A stretch of 64,000 bases of DNA from Streptomyces sp. NBC_01788 (GTDB lineage: Bacteria; Actinomycetota; Actinomycetes; Streptomycetales; Streptomycetaceae). Shown piece after piece: positions 8,320 to 16,261 of this stretch. A program made the position numbers and the translations under genes. Every line of letters begins with the position of its first letter. Position 1 is the stretch's first letter. The stretch covers positions 7,750,001 to 7,814,000 of the forward strand of contig NZ_CP109090.1 of NCBI RefSeq assembly GCF_035917575.1. Direction: 5' to 3'. Under the pieces are notes generated by a model. It saw nothing but the letters and a program-made list of their open reading frames with translations, made no database searches and had not been told where the DNA came from.

Positions 8320-9532
8320 GGCCGCGGAGCGCGCTCTCCGGTGGGCGCTCGCGCAGTGCGCCGTAGGCGAAGAAGTACGCCGGCAGGCGCCGGCCCAGCC
8401 GGGATCCGATGAGCAGGCCGCTGGTGCCGAGAGGCTGCCGCCCCCGGAGGACGGGTGCGATGAACCCGGCGTGGGCGGCCCGTTGCAGAGCCTGCGTCAC
8501 GACGGTGGTCGGACGGCGGCGGCGCTGCACGGCGCGTACGTCGCGCAGCCCCACGGTCCCCCGGCGCAGCGGCTCGACCAGGTACCGGGCGGCGGCGACG
8601 GCGTCCTCCACGGCGAGGTTGATGCCGATGCCGAAGACCGGGGACATCGCGTGCGCGGCATCGCCGATGCACAGCAGTCCCGGACGGTGCCAGCGGCGCA
8701 GCCGGTCCAGCCGCACGTCCAGGAGCTTGACCTCGTCCCAGGAGCGCAGGGTGTGCGTGCGGTCCGCCGCCCAGGGCACGGCGGCGGCGAAGTCGGTCAG
8801 GAAGCGGTCGATCCCGGCGGCGCGGCGCTCCGCGTCGGTGCCCTTGGGGATGAGCGCGGCGCACTGCCAGTACGACCCGCGGTCGATCATCGCGGTCAGG
8901 AAGCGGTCGCCCGCGCCGCCGACCAGGCCGCTCGGGTCGCCCTCGTGCCGCGGCAGCCGGAACCACCAGGCGTCCATCGGGCAGTCGAAACGGCGCAGCC
9001 CCAGTTCCGGTCGCGAGCGGGCCAGCGATCCGCGGCCGTCGCACGCGACCGTGAGGACCGCGCGCAGTTCACCGGTGCGGCCGTCGGAGGTGCGGTAGCG
9101 CACCCCGGTGACCCGGCCGCGTTCGATCAGGAAGGAGGTCGCCTCGGTGTTCATCCGCACGTCGAAGGACGGCTCGCTCCGGGCCTCGTCCACGAGGAGG
9201 TCGAGCAGGTCCCACTGGGGCACCATCGCGACGTAGTTGTACGGGCCGGGAAGCACCGCGAGGTCCGCGACCGTCACCATCGACCGGCCGGGACCGGCGG
9301 GCAGTTGGACGGTGCGCACCCGGCGCTGGGGCAGCCGTGCGAAGCGCCCGGCCAGGCCCAGCTCGTCGAGCAGCGCCAAGGTCGAGGGGTGCACGGTGTC
9401 GCCGCGGAAGTCCCGCAGGAAGTCGCCGTGCTGCTCCAGCACGGTCACGGCGACGCCCGACCGGGCCAGCAGCAGCGCGAACACCATGCCCGCGGGCCCG
9501 CCTCCCACCACACAACACGTGGTCCGCTCCAT
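8306..9532 (-). CDS. FAD-dependent monooxygenase (PHBH family)
   Basis: A 408-residue flavoprotein of the p-hydroxybenzoate hydroxylase group. The N-terminal Rossmann motif is VVGGGPAGMVFALLLARSG. The DG motif appears as VACDGRGSLARS, and the GD motif as LCIGDAAHAMSPVFGIGINLAVEDA. These enzymes use NAD(P)H and O2 to hydroxylate aromatic or polyketide substrates; the substrate here is unknown. ATG 9532 is preceded directly by an in-frame GTG (9535). I prefer the ATG. The 3' end runs into the 24-bp tandem array. A perfect TATAAT lies about 47 bases upstream of the start, with a palindrome across the likely transcription start, so transcription appears controlled by a local repressor. Confidence 0.88.
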   Translation of the reverse strand: MERTTCCVVGGGPAGMVFALLLARSGVAVTVLEQHGDFLRDFRGDTVHPSTLALLDELGLAGRFARLPQRRVRTVQLPAGPGRSMVTVADLAVLPGPYNYVAMVPQWDLLDLLVDEARSEPSFDVRMNTEATSFLIERGRVTGVRYRTSDGRTGELRAVLTVACDGRGSLARSRPELGLRRFDCPMDAWWFRLPRHEGDPSGLVGGAGDRFLTAMIDRGSYWQCAALIPKGTDAERRAAGIDRFLTDFAAAVPWAADRTHTLRSWDEVKLLDVRLDRLRRWHRPGLLCIGDAAHAMSPVFGIGINLAVEDAVAAARYLVEPLRRGTVGLRDVRAVQRRRRPTTVVTQALQRAAHAGFIAPVLRGRQPLGTSGLLIGSRLGRRLPAYFFAYGALRERPPESALRGPGRP

Positions 9533-9560
9533 CACGGCCCCGCCTCTCAGGAGAGCAGCA

Positions 9561-9607
9561 ATTCACCGACTGATGAATATTATACTCCCCGCGTGGTGGG
9601 CGCACCG
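9561..9607 (-). promoter_or_regulatory. Promoter with TATAAT and palindromic operator
   Basis: On the minus strand TATAAT (9584-9579) is a perfect -10, unusual in this genome. Just downstream, 9578-9561 reads ATTCATCAGTCGGTGAAT, a palindrome (ATTCA-N-C-N4-G-N-TGAAT) placed over the expected transcription start. This is a typical position for a MarR- or TetR-type repressor. No clear -35 hexamer is present at 17 bp. It would drive the flavin monooxygenase. Confidence 0.6.
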
Positions 9608-10284
9608 CCTTTTCGCGGCCCGAGCCGACCGGACTCCGGAAGTGCGGCCCTCGAAGCGCGGAACCGGCCGCGGTCTCCACTCAACCCGCAACGCCCACCG
9701 GGGAGGTTGACCGCGCCGGTGACTCAACTGCGCAGAGGAGCAGGCGACTTCGGGGATGCTTCGGCGCGCGCCGCACGGCATCCGGGTGCCGATGCCGTTG
9801 CCGCCGGCGCTCCGAATGCGCGACTCGCGCGGGGGCGGTGCGTCGACGGCGAGTCTTTATGTGGTTCCATCACACTTTGTGTCCTCTTTGCGTATTCAGA
9901 GCGCGGGTTTACCAAAGACGGATGGCAGTTCGGCGCTGACAGCGGGCGGTCACCGTTCGGCTGCGGGCCATACGGATGGCGGGCGTGGACCGCGTACCCC
10001 CGCACGAGTTCGCCCGGCGCGCGGGCGGCTCGCCGACCGCTCAGGTCACCGGAAACCGGCCAGGACAAGGGGATTCGGCCCCTCCTGATCGAGACGGGGA
10101 GAGCCGTGTCCGAGGCCGCGTCCGGTCCCTCGCGCGGACGTATGGAGGGGGTGTCAGTAGTCCGAATGCGACGCTCAGGTGGTGGGGCGTCAGGATTCCG
10201 CTGAAGGTGATCACGTCGCCGCTGCGATTCCCGATTGAGTGGGCGTTGGGCCGGCTCTCGCAGTCGTGACGGAAGGAACCACCC
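9608..10284. other. Intergenic region between the monooxygenase and surface-protein genes
   Basis: About 680 bases between divergent genes. It holds a less GC-rich patch at 9855-9925 containing ACACTTTGTGT, a hairpin or operator-like inverted repeat. The minus strand carries a 48-codon open frame (9870-9724, starting MEPHKDSPSTHRPRASRAFG) with a weak GAGG site upstream, for which I have no other support. Near the right end, GGAAGGA at 10272-10278 is the ribosome-binding site of the next gene. Confidence 0.35.
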
Positions 10285-11247
10285 ATGCGTATCACCCGTA
10301 CTCTGTTCACCTCCGCGGCTCTGGCCGCGGCCGTGACGCTCTCCGCCCCTGCCGCGGGCGCGCTGACCGAGTCCGCGCTCCCCTCCGCGCAGCATCAGGC
10401 CGTCAAGGCCGACGGCGGCGCCCCCGGCGGGGACAACGGCGGCAACGACGAAGGCCGCGGTGGCCGTGACAACGGTGGCGGCGGCGACAACGGCGGTGGC
10501 CGCGACAACGGCGGTGGCCGCGACAACGGCGGTGGCCGTGACAAGGGCGGCGAGGGCCGCGGCAAGGGCGGCGAGGGCCGTGGCGAGGGCCGCGGTGAAG
10601 GCCGTGGCGAGGGCCGTGGTGAAGGCCGCGGTGAGGGCCGTGAGCACCGTGAGCACCGTGAGCACCGGCCGCACGGTGGCGTGCACGCCGGTGGCGGTGC
10701 CCTGGCCATGATGAACGCCGACAACGACCGCGGTGGCCGTGACGAGGGCGACCGTGGTGACCGTGACGAGGGTCGCGGTGGCCGTGAGAAGGGCGGCAAG
10801 GGCGAGCGTGGCGAGGGCCGTGACCACCGCGAGGGTCGCGAGGGTCGCGAGGGCCGTGAGGGCCGTGAGGGCCGTGAGGGCCGTGAGCACGGGCCGCACG
10901 GTGGCGTGCACGCCGGTGGCGGTGCCCTGGCCATGATGAACGCCGACAACGACCGCGGCGGCCGTGAAGAGGGCGAGCGTGGCGGTCGTGAGAAGGGCGG
11001 CAAGGGCGAGCACCGTGAGGGCCGTGAGGGCCACGAAGGCCGTGAGGGCCGTGAGGGCCGTGAGGGTCACGAAGGCCGTGAGGGCCGTGAGCACCGGCCG
11101 CACGGTGGCGTGCACGCCGGAGGCGGCGGCCTGGCCGAGTCCTCCAACGCCACCCTCGGCCTCGGGGCCGCGCTGCTGCTCGGCGGCCTGGGCGCCGGTG
11201 CGTACATGCTCCGCCGCCGTCAGGCGTCGGACCCTTCCGCGGCCTGA
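10285..11247 (+). CDS. Secreted Gly/Arg/Glu/His-rich repetitive surface protein
   Basis: A 320-residue protein with a signal peptide (about 1-26, MRITRTLFTSAALAAAVTLS then APAAGA) and a long low-complexity region built of GRE, GRD-NGG and REH units. It ends in a hydrophobic helix (about 288-306) followed by RRR, a wall-sorting-like tail. The element PHGGVHAGGGxLA occurs three times (129-141, 204-216, 272-284). The first two copies are followed by MMNADNDRGGR, and the last by ESSN and the C-terminal helix. DNA of the first two copies is identical over about 66 bases, so the amplification is recent. There is no LPXTG motif; LAESS just before the helix is the closest to LAXTG. A class F sortase lies 141 bases downstream. 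Confidence 0.85.
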   Translation: MRITRTLFTSAALAAAVTLSAPAAGALTESALPSAQHQAVKADGGAPGGDNGGNDEGRGGRDNGGGGDNGGGRDNGGGRDNGGGRDKGGEGRGKGGEGRGEGRGEGRGEGRGEGRGEGREHREHREHRPHGGVHAGGGALAMMNADNDRGGRDEGDRGDRDEGRGGREKGGKGERGEGRDHREGREGREGREGREGREGREHGPHGGVHAGGGALAMMNADNDRGGREEGERGGREKGGKGEHREGREGHEGREGREGREGHEGREGREHRPHGGVHAGGGGLAESSNATLGLGAALLLGGLGAGAYMLRRRQASDPSAA

Positions 11248-11272
11248 TCGGGCTGCTCTTGCTCGTCGCTGG

Positions 11273-11324
11273 GCTGCCGCGGTCTGCGTCACCTCCCCAG
11301 GAGGGCAGCGCAGGCCGCGGCAGC
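11273..11324 (+). terminator. Long hairpin between surface-protein and sortase genes
   Basis: GCTGCCGCGGTCTGCG (11273-11288) pairs with CGCAGGCCGCGGCAGC (11309-11324), with one internal non-standard pair and a 20-base loop. There is no U-tract. It lies 25 bases after the stop and 64 before the sortase start, so it could terminate transcription or reduce read-through into the sortase gene. Confidence 0.65.
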
Positions 11325-11388
11325 GGCGGCCGACCCCAACCGTCGCCCGCGGCCAGTACCACCCCTTGAATGACGAAAGGCACCGTCC

Positions 11389-12138
11389 ATGGCTTCTCAG
11401 CAGCCGCCCCAGACGGAGCAGAGCGGGACCAAGCCCGCCACGCGTCGTTACCGGCTTCGCCTGCTGTGGCCCGCGGCAGCGGTCGGGCTGGGCATCGCGC
11501 TCATCCACAACTCCCTGGTCGCCGCGCCCGTGGCGCACCCCAAGCACACCCAGCGCCCGGCGGCCGTCGCCCCCCGGGCCTCCACGTCGGCCGAACCGAG
11601 CGCCGACGCCGGCAGCAGTTCCCCCTCCAGTGCGGGCTCCAACGCCGGCGCGGAAGCCGACGACAAGTCACTGCCCCGCTCGCAACCGACACGGCTCTCG
11701 ATCCCGGACATCGGGGTGGACGCGCCCTTCACCAATCTGACCCTCAACGCCTCGGGACAGCTGAACCCACCGCCGGCCGACGACACCAACATGGTCGGAT
11801 GGTTCCAGGGCGGACCGTCGCCCGGTGAGCGCGGAGCGTCGGTCGTCGTGGGTCACCTGGACACCATGACCGGTCCCGCGGTCTTCGCCGAGCTGGACTC
11901 TCTCGAGCCCGGAGCCGCCGTGGACATCACGCGCGCCGACGGGACCGTCGCCCGCTTCAAGGTCGACTCCCTCGACTCCTTCAGCAAGGCGGACTTCCCC
12001 GACGACAAGGTCTACTCGGACACGACGACTCCCCAGCTGCGACTGATCACGTGCGGCGGAAACTTCAACCGCATCAGCAAGGACTACGAGGAGAACGTGG
12101 TCGTCTTCGCCCACCTCGACACGAGCTCCACCGGCTGA
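11389..12138 (+). CDS. Class F sortase
   Basis: A 249-residue transpeptidase with an N-terminal membrane anchor (about 24-46), a Ser/Ala/Pro-rich extracellular linker (about 55-97) and a sortase domain (about 100-245). The catalytic residues are visible: His156 in VVVGHLD, Cys222 in LITCGG, and Arg228 in FNRISKDY. Sortases cleave a C-terminal sorting signal and attach the protein to peptidoglycan. Class F enzymes are actinobacterial and their substrates are poorly known. The repetitive surface protein directly upstream is the obvious substrate or partner. Expression may be partly coupled to it through the intergenic hairpin. Confidence 0.92.
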   Translation: MASQQPPQTEQSGTKPATRRYRLRLLWPAAAVGLGIALIHNSLVAAPVAHPKHTQRPAAVAPRASTSAEPSADAGSSSPSSAGSNAGAEADDKSLPRSQPTRLSIPDIGVDAPFTNLTLNASGQLNPPPADDTNMVGWFQGGPSPGERGASVVVGHLDTMTGPAVFAELDSLEPGAAVDITRADGTVARFKVDSLDSFSKADFPDDKVYSDTTTPQLRLITCGGNFNRISKDYEENVVVFAHLDTSSTG

Positions 12139-12149
12139 GGAACCGGGAA

Positions 12150-12178
12150 GGGTGCGTACCAGTGCGCGGCGCGCACCC
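12150..12178 (+). terminator. Hairpin after the sortase gene
   Basis: GGGTGCG (12150-12156) pairs with CGCACCC (12172-12178), 12 bases after the sortase stop, and GCGC sequences in the loop could extend the stem. No U-run follows, as is usual in this genome. Confidence 0.5.
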
Positions 12179-12253
12179 ACCCCGGCCCGCCCGGCTCGCC
12201 GCCCGGCGTGCCGGCGGAGACAATGGACTGCCGGGAGCGGTGAGGTGGTTGCG

Positions 12254-13528
12254 ATGCCCGCATGGCACCTGCGCGACTATCACGACGACGATCTGGACCA
12301 GGCGATCCTCATCTGGGAGGAGAGCCGGCAGGCGGACGAGGAACCGGTCTTCCCGGTCTCGGAGGTGATGGCCGAGGCCCGGGCCGGACAGAACGCCGTG
12401 GTCGCCGTCGTGGGTGACGAACTCGTCGGCATGGCCGCGGCCCGGGCGAGCGGGCAGCGCGGCTGGATCCTCCTGGTGGCGCTCGCCGCCCGGTGGCGCC
12501 GGCGCGGCATCGGCAGCGCCCTCCTCACCGAACTGGAACGGCGTCTGAGGGCGCTGGGCGTACGTCGTATCAGCGCCCTGCTGCCCCCCGGTGCCGCCGG
12601 GACCTCGGCCCTGGAGCACTGCGGCTACCGGTTCCGGGACGACCTGGTCTTCTACGAGAAACTCGAACCGCAGGGACCCTCCGACGCCGGCGCCCTCACG
12701 GAACTGGGCGGCCGCATGCTTCCCGAGGGGCTCTGGGACGCCATGGCCGGCATGGAACGGGAGAAGCAGGTCGTGGAACGACGGGTCGTGCTCCCGCTGG
12801 CGGAGCCGGCGCTCGCCGACCGCTACGGCGTCGCCCCGCCGAAGGGTGTCATCCTCTTCGGCCCGCCCGGCACCGGGAAGACCAGCTTCGCCAAGGCGGT
12901 GGCCTCGCGACTCGCCTGGCCGTTCGTGGAGATCTTCCCCTCCCGGCTCGCCGCCGACACGAGCGAGGGGCTGGCGGCGGCGTTGCGGGGGGTGTTCGCC
13001 GACCTGGCGGAACTGGACTCGGTGCTGCTCTTCATCGACGAGGTCGAGGAGATCGCCGGCGTGCGGTCCGGAGTGGCGGTGGACCCGGGACACGGCGTCA
13101 CCAACGAACTGCTCAAGCTCATCCCGGGCTTCCGCGAGCACGACTCCCGGCTGCTGGTCTGCGCCACGAACTCGGTGCGCTCCCTCGACCCGGCGTTCCT
13201 GCGACCGGGCCGGTTCGACTACGTCATCCCGATCGGACCCCCCGACGCGACGGCCCGCTCGGCGATCTGGGACCGCTACCTCCGGGCCGCCGACCCGGTG
13301 GACGTGGCCCAACTGGTCGCCGCCAGCGAGCTGTTCACTCCGGCGGACATCGTGTTCGCCGCCCGCAAGGGCGCGCAGGCCGCCTTCGAGCGGGAGGTCG
13401 CGCGGCGGCAGGGCCGTCCGGCCACCACCGAGGACTACCTCGACGCCATCGCCGACACCCGGCCCACGCTCACCGCACAGGCGATCGAGGAGTTCACGGA
13501 GGACATCGAGAAGTTCAGTCGCCTCTGA
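12254..13528 (+). CDS. GNAT acetyltransferase fused to an AAA+ ATPase
   Basis: A 424-residue two-domain protein. Residues 1-138 form a GNAT fold with the acetyl-CoA loop RRRGIG (82-87), the SALLTELE helix and the typical C-terminal strand pair. Residues about 150-424 form a CDC48/FtsH-like AAA+ module: Walker A GPPGTGKT (203-210), Walker B LLFIDE (258-263), sensor Asn306 in CATNS, and Arg fingers in FLRPGRFD (317, 320). A C-terminal helical lid follows. This looks like an ATP-driven remodeller that may acetylate, or be steered by acetylation of, a client; the client is unknown. The ATG at 12254 follows GAGGTGG. No protease domain is present. Confidence 0.88.
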   Translation: MPAWHLRDYHDDDLDQAILIWEESRQADEEPVFPVSEVMAEARAGQNAVVAVVGDELVGMAAARASGQRGWILLVALAARWRRRGIGSALLTELERRLRALGVRRISALLPPGAAGTSALEHCGYRFRDDLVFYEKLEPQGPSDAGALTELGGRMLPEGLWDAMAGMEREKQVVERRVVLPLAEPALADRYGVAPPKGVILFGPPGTGKTSFAKAVASRLAWPFVEIFPSRLAADTSEGLAAALRGVFADLAELDSVLLFIDEVEEIAGVRSGVAVDPGHGVTNELLKLIPGFREHDSRLLVCATNSVRSLDPAFLRPGRFDYVIPIGPPDATARSAIWDRYLRAADPVDVAQLVAASELFTPADIVFAARKGAQAAFEREVARRQGRPATTEDYLDAIADTRPTLTAQAIEEFTEDIEKFSRL

Positions 13529-13539
13529 GACGGGCGACG

Positions 13540-14235
13540 ATGCCGGGCCGACGTGGACGACGAAGCCGGCGCGCCGCCACGGACGGCGCGGTCGGGCGGG
13601 AGGCGGGTGTGGCGAGGTCGCACAAGAGGGCAGCGCTGCGCCGGCGTGCGCGGCGCGGCGGTGCCGCGACCGGTGCCGCGGGCGCCTCCCGCGCGCCCGG
13701 CTCCTGGGGGCACACCGGTGAGCAACGGCAGCAGGCCCTGCGGAAACCGGCCGATCGGGCCGGCGCGCCCGCGGCCGCCCCGCTCCGGCGGCTCCTGTGG
13801 TGGTGCGGGTCCGCCGTGTTCCTGGCCGGCATCGTGCTGCTGGGTACGGTCGCCGCCTCCGCGGTGGGATGGGCGGGCACCCCGGGCGTGTTCACGGCCC
13901 GCGAGTGCCATCCGGCGGGAAGCGGCAAGGGAGGCAAGGGCACGACCTGCTCCGGGCTGTTCGTCGCCGAGGACGGAAGCCTCATCGACACGGCCGCGGC
14001 CCTGCACTGGGCGGAGGGCAGGGCAGGAGGGCGGATCCGGGTCCGCGCCCTGATCCTCGGCGGCTACCAGAGGGAGAGCGCGCTCGACGCGGCGCTGGTC
14101 GCCGTCCTCATCGCGCTGCTGGCCGCCCCGGCGATCGGCTGCGCGTTCGCCGGCCTGTCCCGCTGCGATCAGGACCGGCTCGCGGCCCTGCTGCCCGGCC
14201 CGGTGTTCAAGTCCTATGTGCGCTGGAGATCCTGA
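13540..14235 (+). CDS. Membrane protein with two predicted transmembrane helices, unknown function
   Basis: A 231-residue protein that I do not recognise. A basic, Arg-rich N-terminal segment (about 1-80, probably disordered) leads to a first membrane helix (LLWWCGSAVFLAGIVLLGTV). An extracytoplasmic loop containing two cysteines (ECHP and TTCSG) follows. The second helix is ALVAVLIALLAAPAIGCAFAG, followed by a short tail. The loop's CxGLFVAEDG sequence resembles small Streptomyces membrane proteins of unknown role. The start is uncertain: ATG at 13540 or a GTG near 13607. It begins 11 bases after the GNAT-AAA+ gene, so the two may be co-transcribed. Confidence 0.6.
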   Translation: MPGRRGRRSRRAATDGAVGREAGVARSHKRAALRRRARRGGAATGAAGASRAPGSWGHTGEQRQQALRKPADRAGAPAAAPLRRLLWWCGSAVFLAGIVLLGTVAASAVGWAGTPGVFTARECHPAGSGKGGKGTTCSGLFVAEDGSLIDTAAALHWAEGRAGGRIRVRALILGGYQRESALDAALVAVLIALLAAPAIGCAFAGLSRCDQDRLAALLPGPVFKSYVRWRS

Positions 14236-14323
14236 CGGCGGCCGCACCGGGGGGTACCGCGCGCCGGTGAGGCGCCGACCGGTGCGGCCCGGAGCACTGC
14301 ACGTGCCCGCGGGCCGCGGGTGG

Positions 14324-15436
14324 TCATGACGGGTCGCCGGCCGGTAGCTCCAGGAGGAGTTCGTAGCCCCCGTCGGCCGTAGGGCCGGAGGTGACCGTAC
14401 CGCCGAGGAGTTCGGCGCGCTGGCGCAGGCCGGCCAGGCCGTGCCGGGCGCTGGGCAGCGGGAGGGCCGGCCGGGTGGGGGCGGTGTTGGTGACCGTGGC
14501 GCGCAGGGTGCCGCCGCTGTGCTGGACGCGGACGGTCGCCCTGGCGCCGGGCGCGTGTTTGCGGATGTTGGTCAGCGCCTCCTGCACGGTGCGGTAGACG
14601 GCGCGCTGGACCGGGGGAGGGAGGTCCTCGGGCAGGTCCGTCTTCAGTTCCGCCTCGATGCCGCTGCCGTCCACCAGCCGTCGCAGGTCGGCGAGGGACG
14701 GCTGGGGGGTGAGTTCGGTGGGGCGGCTGCCGGAGGCGCGCAGCACGCTGACCATGTGCCGCAGCTCGTCGAGCGTCTCCACGCTGAGCCGCCGGATGGT
14801 CGCCGCGGCCTTCCGCGTCCCGGGGTCGGGGCCGGCCACCTGGAGCGCCCCGGCCTGGACGGCGATCAGGCTGACCTGGTGGGACACGACGTCGTGCATC
14901 TCACGGGCGAGCTGCGCGCGTTCCTTCGCCAGGACGCCCTGGGCGGTCAGCAGCCGCTCGTACTCGCGGGCCTCGGAGATCTCGGCGAGCCGCAGCGACA
15001 GATCGCGCCGGGCCTGCACCAACTGGCCCAGGAAGACGGGCGCGGCGGCGGTGGCCAGCGTGTAGCTGAGGTGGAAGAGGGTGCCGGTGCGGGTGAGTTC
15101 GGCGGCCTTCAGGGACGACCACGGCCAGGGCAGGAAGTCCGTGGCCGCGTGGACCAGGGCGCAGCCGGCCAGGAGCGGGCGGTGGCGGCTGAGCGAGGAG
15201 AGCGTGTACAGCGCGGCCATCGGGGCGATGACGGCCTCGCTCACCAGCGTGGCCGGGAGCGTCAGCACGAACGTCGTGAGGGGCAGCCGGCGGCGCAGCG
15301 CCAGGGCCAGGGCGGCGAGCAGCGCGCAGGCCGTGGCCACCCGCGGCTCGACGCGGACGTGGACCGCGGCGTCGGCCAGCGAGGCCAGGACCAGGGCGGC
15401 GTCCAGCAGAGCGGGCTGCGGCCGTCGGGGACTCAT
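14324..15436 (-). CDS. Sensor histidine kinase, NarL-type (HisKA_3)
   Basis: A 370-residue membrane kinase. Residues 1-145 form several hydrophobic helices with short loops. A coiled segment follows, and then the dimerisation/phosphoacceptor motif LAREMHDVVSHQVSLI with phospho-accepting His181. The ATPase domain carries the N-box VQEALTNIRKHA and the G-box ARHGLAGLRQRAELLGG. There is no periplasmic sensor domain of any size, so the stimulus is probably sensed in or near the membrane. The ATG overlaps the stop of the response regulator (ATGA), so the two are made together. Confidence 0.9.
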   Translation of the reverse strand: MSPRRPQPALLDAALVLASLADAAVHVRVEPRVATACALLAALALALRRRLPLTTFVLTLPATLVSEAVIAPMAALYTLSSLSRHRPLLAGCALVHAATDFLPWPWSSLKAAELTRTGTLFHLSYTLATAAAPVFLGQLVQARRDLSLRLAEISEAREYERLLTAQGVLAKERAQLAREMHDVVSHQVSLIAVQAGALQVAGPDPGTRKAAATIRRLSVETLDELRHMVSVLRASGSRPTELTPQPSLADLRRLVDGSGIEAELKTDLPEDLPPPVQRAVYRTVQEALTNIRKHAPGARATVRVQHSGGTLRATVTNTAPTRPALPLPSARHGLAGLRQRAELLGGTVTSGPTADGGYELLLELPAGDPS

Positions 15437-16101
15437 CCGGTACGGCCGTCCCGCGACGGCGGGAGCAGGCCCGCACGTTCGGCGACCAGCGCCGCCTCGA
15501 CGCGGCTGCCGACCCCGAGCTTGCCGAGTACGGCGCTGACATGCCCCTTCACGGTGCCGGTGCTCAGATGCAGCCGGGCGCCGATGTCGGTGTTGGCGAG
15601 CCCTTCGGCCATGAGGACGAGGACGGCACGCTCCCGTTCGGTCAGCCGGGCCGTGAGCCGGACTGCGGACGGCTCGCGCACACTGTTGTTGAGGTAGCCG
15701 TCCACCACCGTCCGGGTGACCGTGGAGGACAGCACCGTGCCGCCCTGGGCCAGGGCACGCACCAGGGACGGCAGGTGCTCGGGGTCGGTGTCCTTGAGCA
15801 GGAAACCGGCGGCTCCCGAGCGCAGCGCGGTCGCCACGTACTCGTCGGTGTCGAACGTGGTGAGCATGGCGACCACCGGAGGGTCCGGCAGACGCCGCAG
15901 GTCGGCCAGGACGATGAGCCCGTCCACGTCCGGCATCCGGATGTCCAGCAGTACGACATCGGGGTGCGACTCGCGCACCGCCCGCACCGCCTCCCCGCCG
16001 TGCACGGCCGCCACGACCTCGATGCCGTCCGCCGCGTTGAGGATGTGCGTGAAGCCCCCGCGGACCAGGGCCTCGTCGTCGACCACCACCACCCGGATCA
16101 C
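15433..16101 (-). CDS. Response regulator, NarL/LuxR family
   Basis: A 222-residue regulator. The receiver domain has the acidic pair DD (8-9), phospho-accepting Asp53 in LLDIRMPDVDG, Thr in MLTTFD and Lys in LLKDTD. The LuxR-type HTH (about 155-215) contains LTERERAVLVLMAEGLANTDIG and GTVKGHVSAVLGKLGV. GTG 16101 is favoured over an upstream GTG (16143) because GGAG lies at good distance and the receiver begins immediately (VIRVVVVDDE). It is the first gene of the regulator-kinase operon. The divergent membrane acyltransferase-like gene begins 160 bases away and is a likely target. Confidence 0.9.
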   Translation of the reverse strand: MIRVVVVDDEALVRGGFTHILNAADGIEVVAAVHGGEAVRAVRESHPDVVLLDIRMPDVDGLIVLADLRRLPDPPVVAMLTTFDTDEYVATALRSGAAGFLLKDTDPEHLPSLVRALAQGGTVLSSTVTRTVVDGYLNNSVREPSAVRLTARLTERERAVLVLMAEGLANTDIGARLHLSTGTVKGHVSAVLGKLGVGSRVEAALVAERAGLLPPSRDGRTG

Positions 16102-16261
16102 GTGCGCTCCGCTCGTCGCAGCCCGTCGCTCGATCTGTATCACGGAGAGCGTCCGCCTGCTTGCGGACCGTGCGTACTCCCGTCCACCGGCGGAACGGTG
16201 ACGGCCGGTCGGCCGGGGCGGCTACGGTCTACCGGCAGGGGTGCGTCCGGAAAGGTGGCAT

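Noticed and set aside
7785..9044. Long minus-strand open frame continuing the ligase gene upstream to 9044 (912 codons in total)
   Set aside because: It crosses the 24-bp tandem array and the real monooxygenase gene in another frame. A good ribosome-binding site and start exist at 7784.
9724..9870. 48-codon minus-strand frame beginning MEPHKDSPST
   Set aside because: Only a weak ribosome-binding site and no recognisable domain; mentioned within the intergenic entry but not called as a gene.
10395..11383. Long antisense frames opposite the surface-protein gene
   Set aside because: They are by-products of repetitive GC-rich codons on the other strand. The plus strand has the signal peptide, ribosome-binding site and sorting-like tail.
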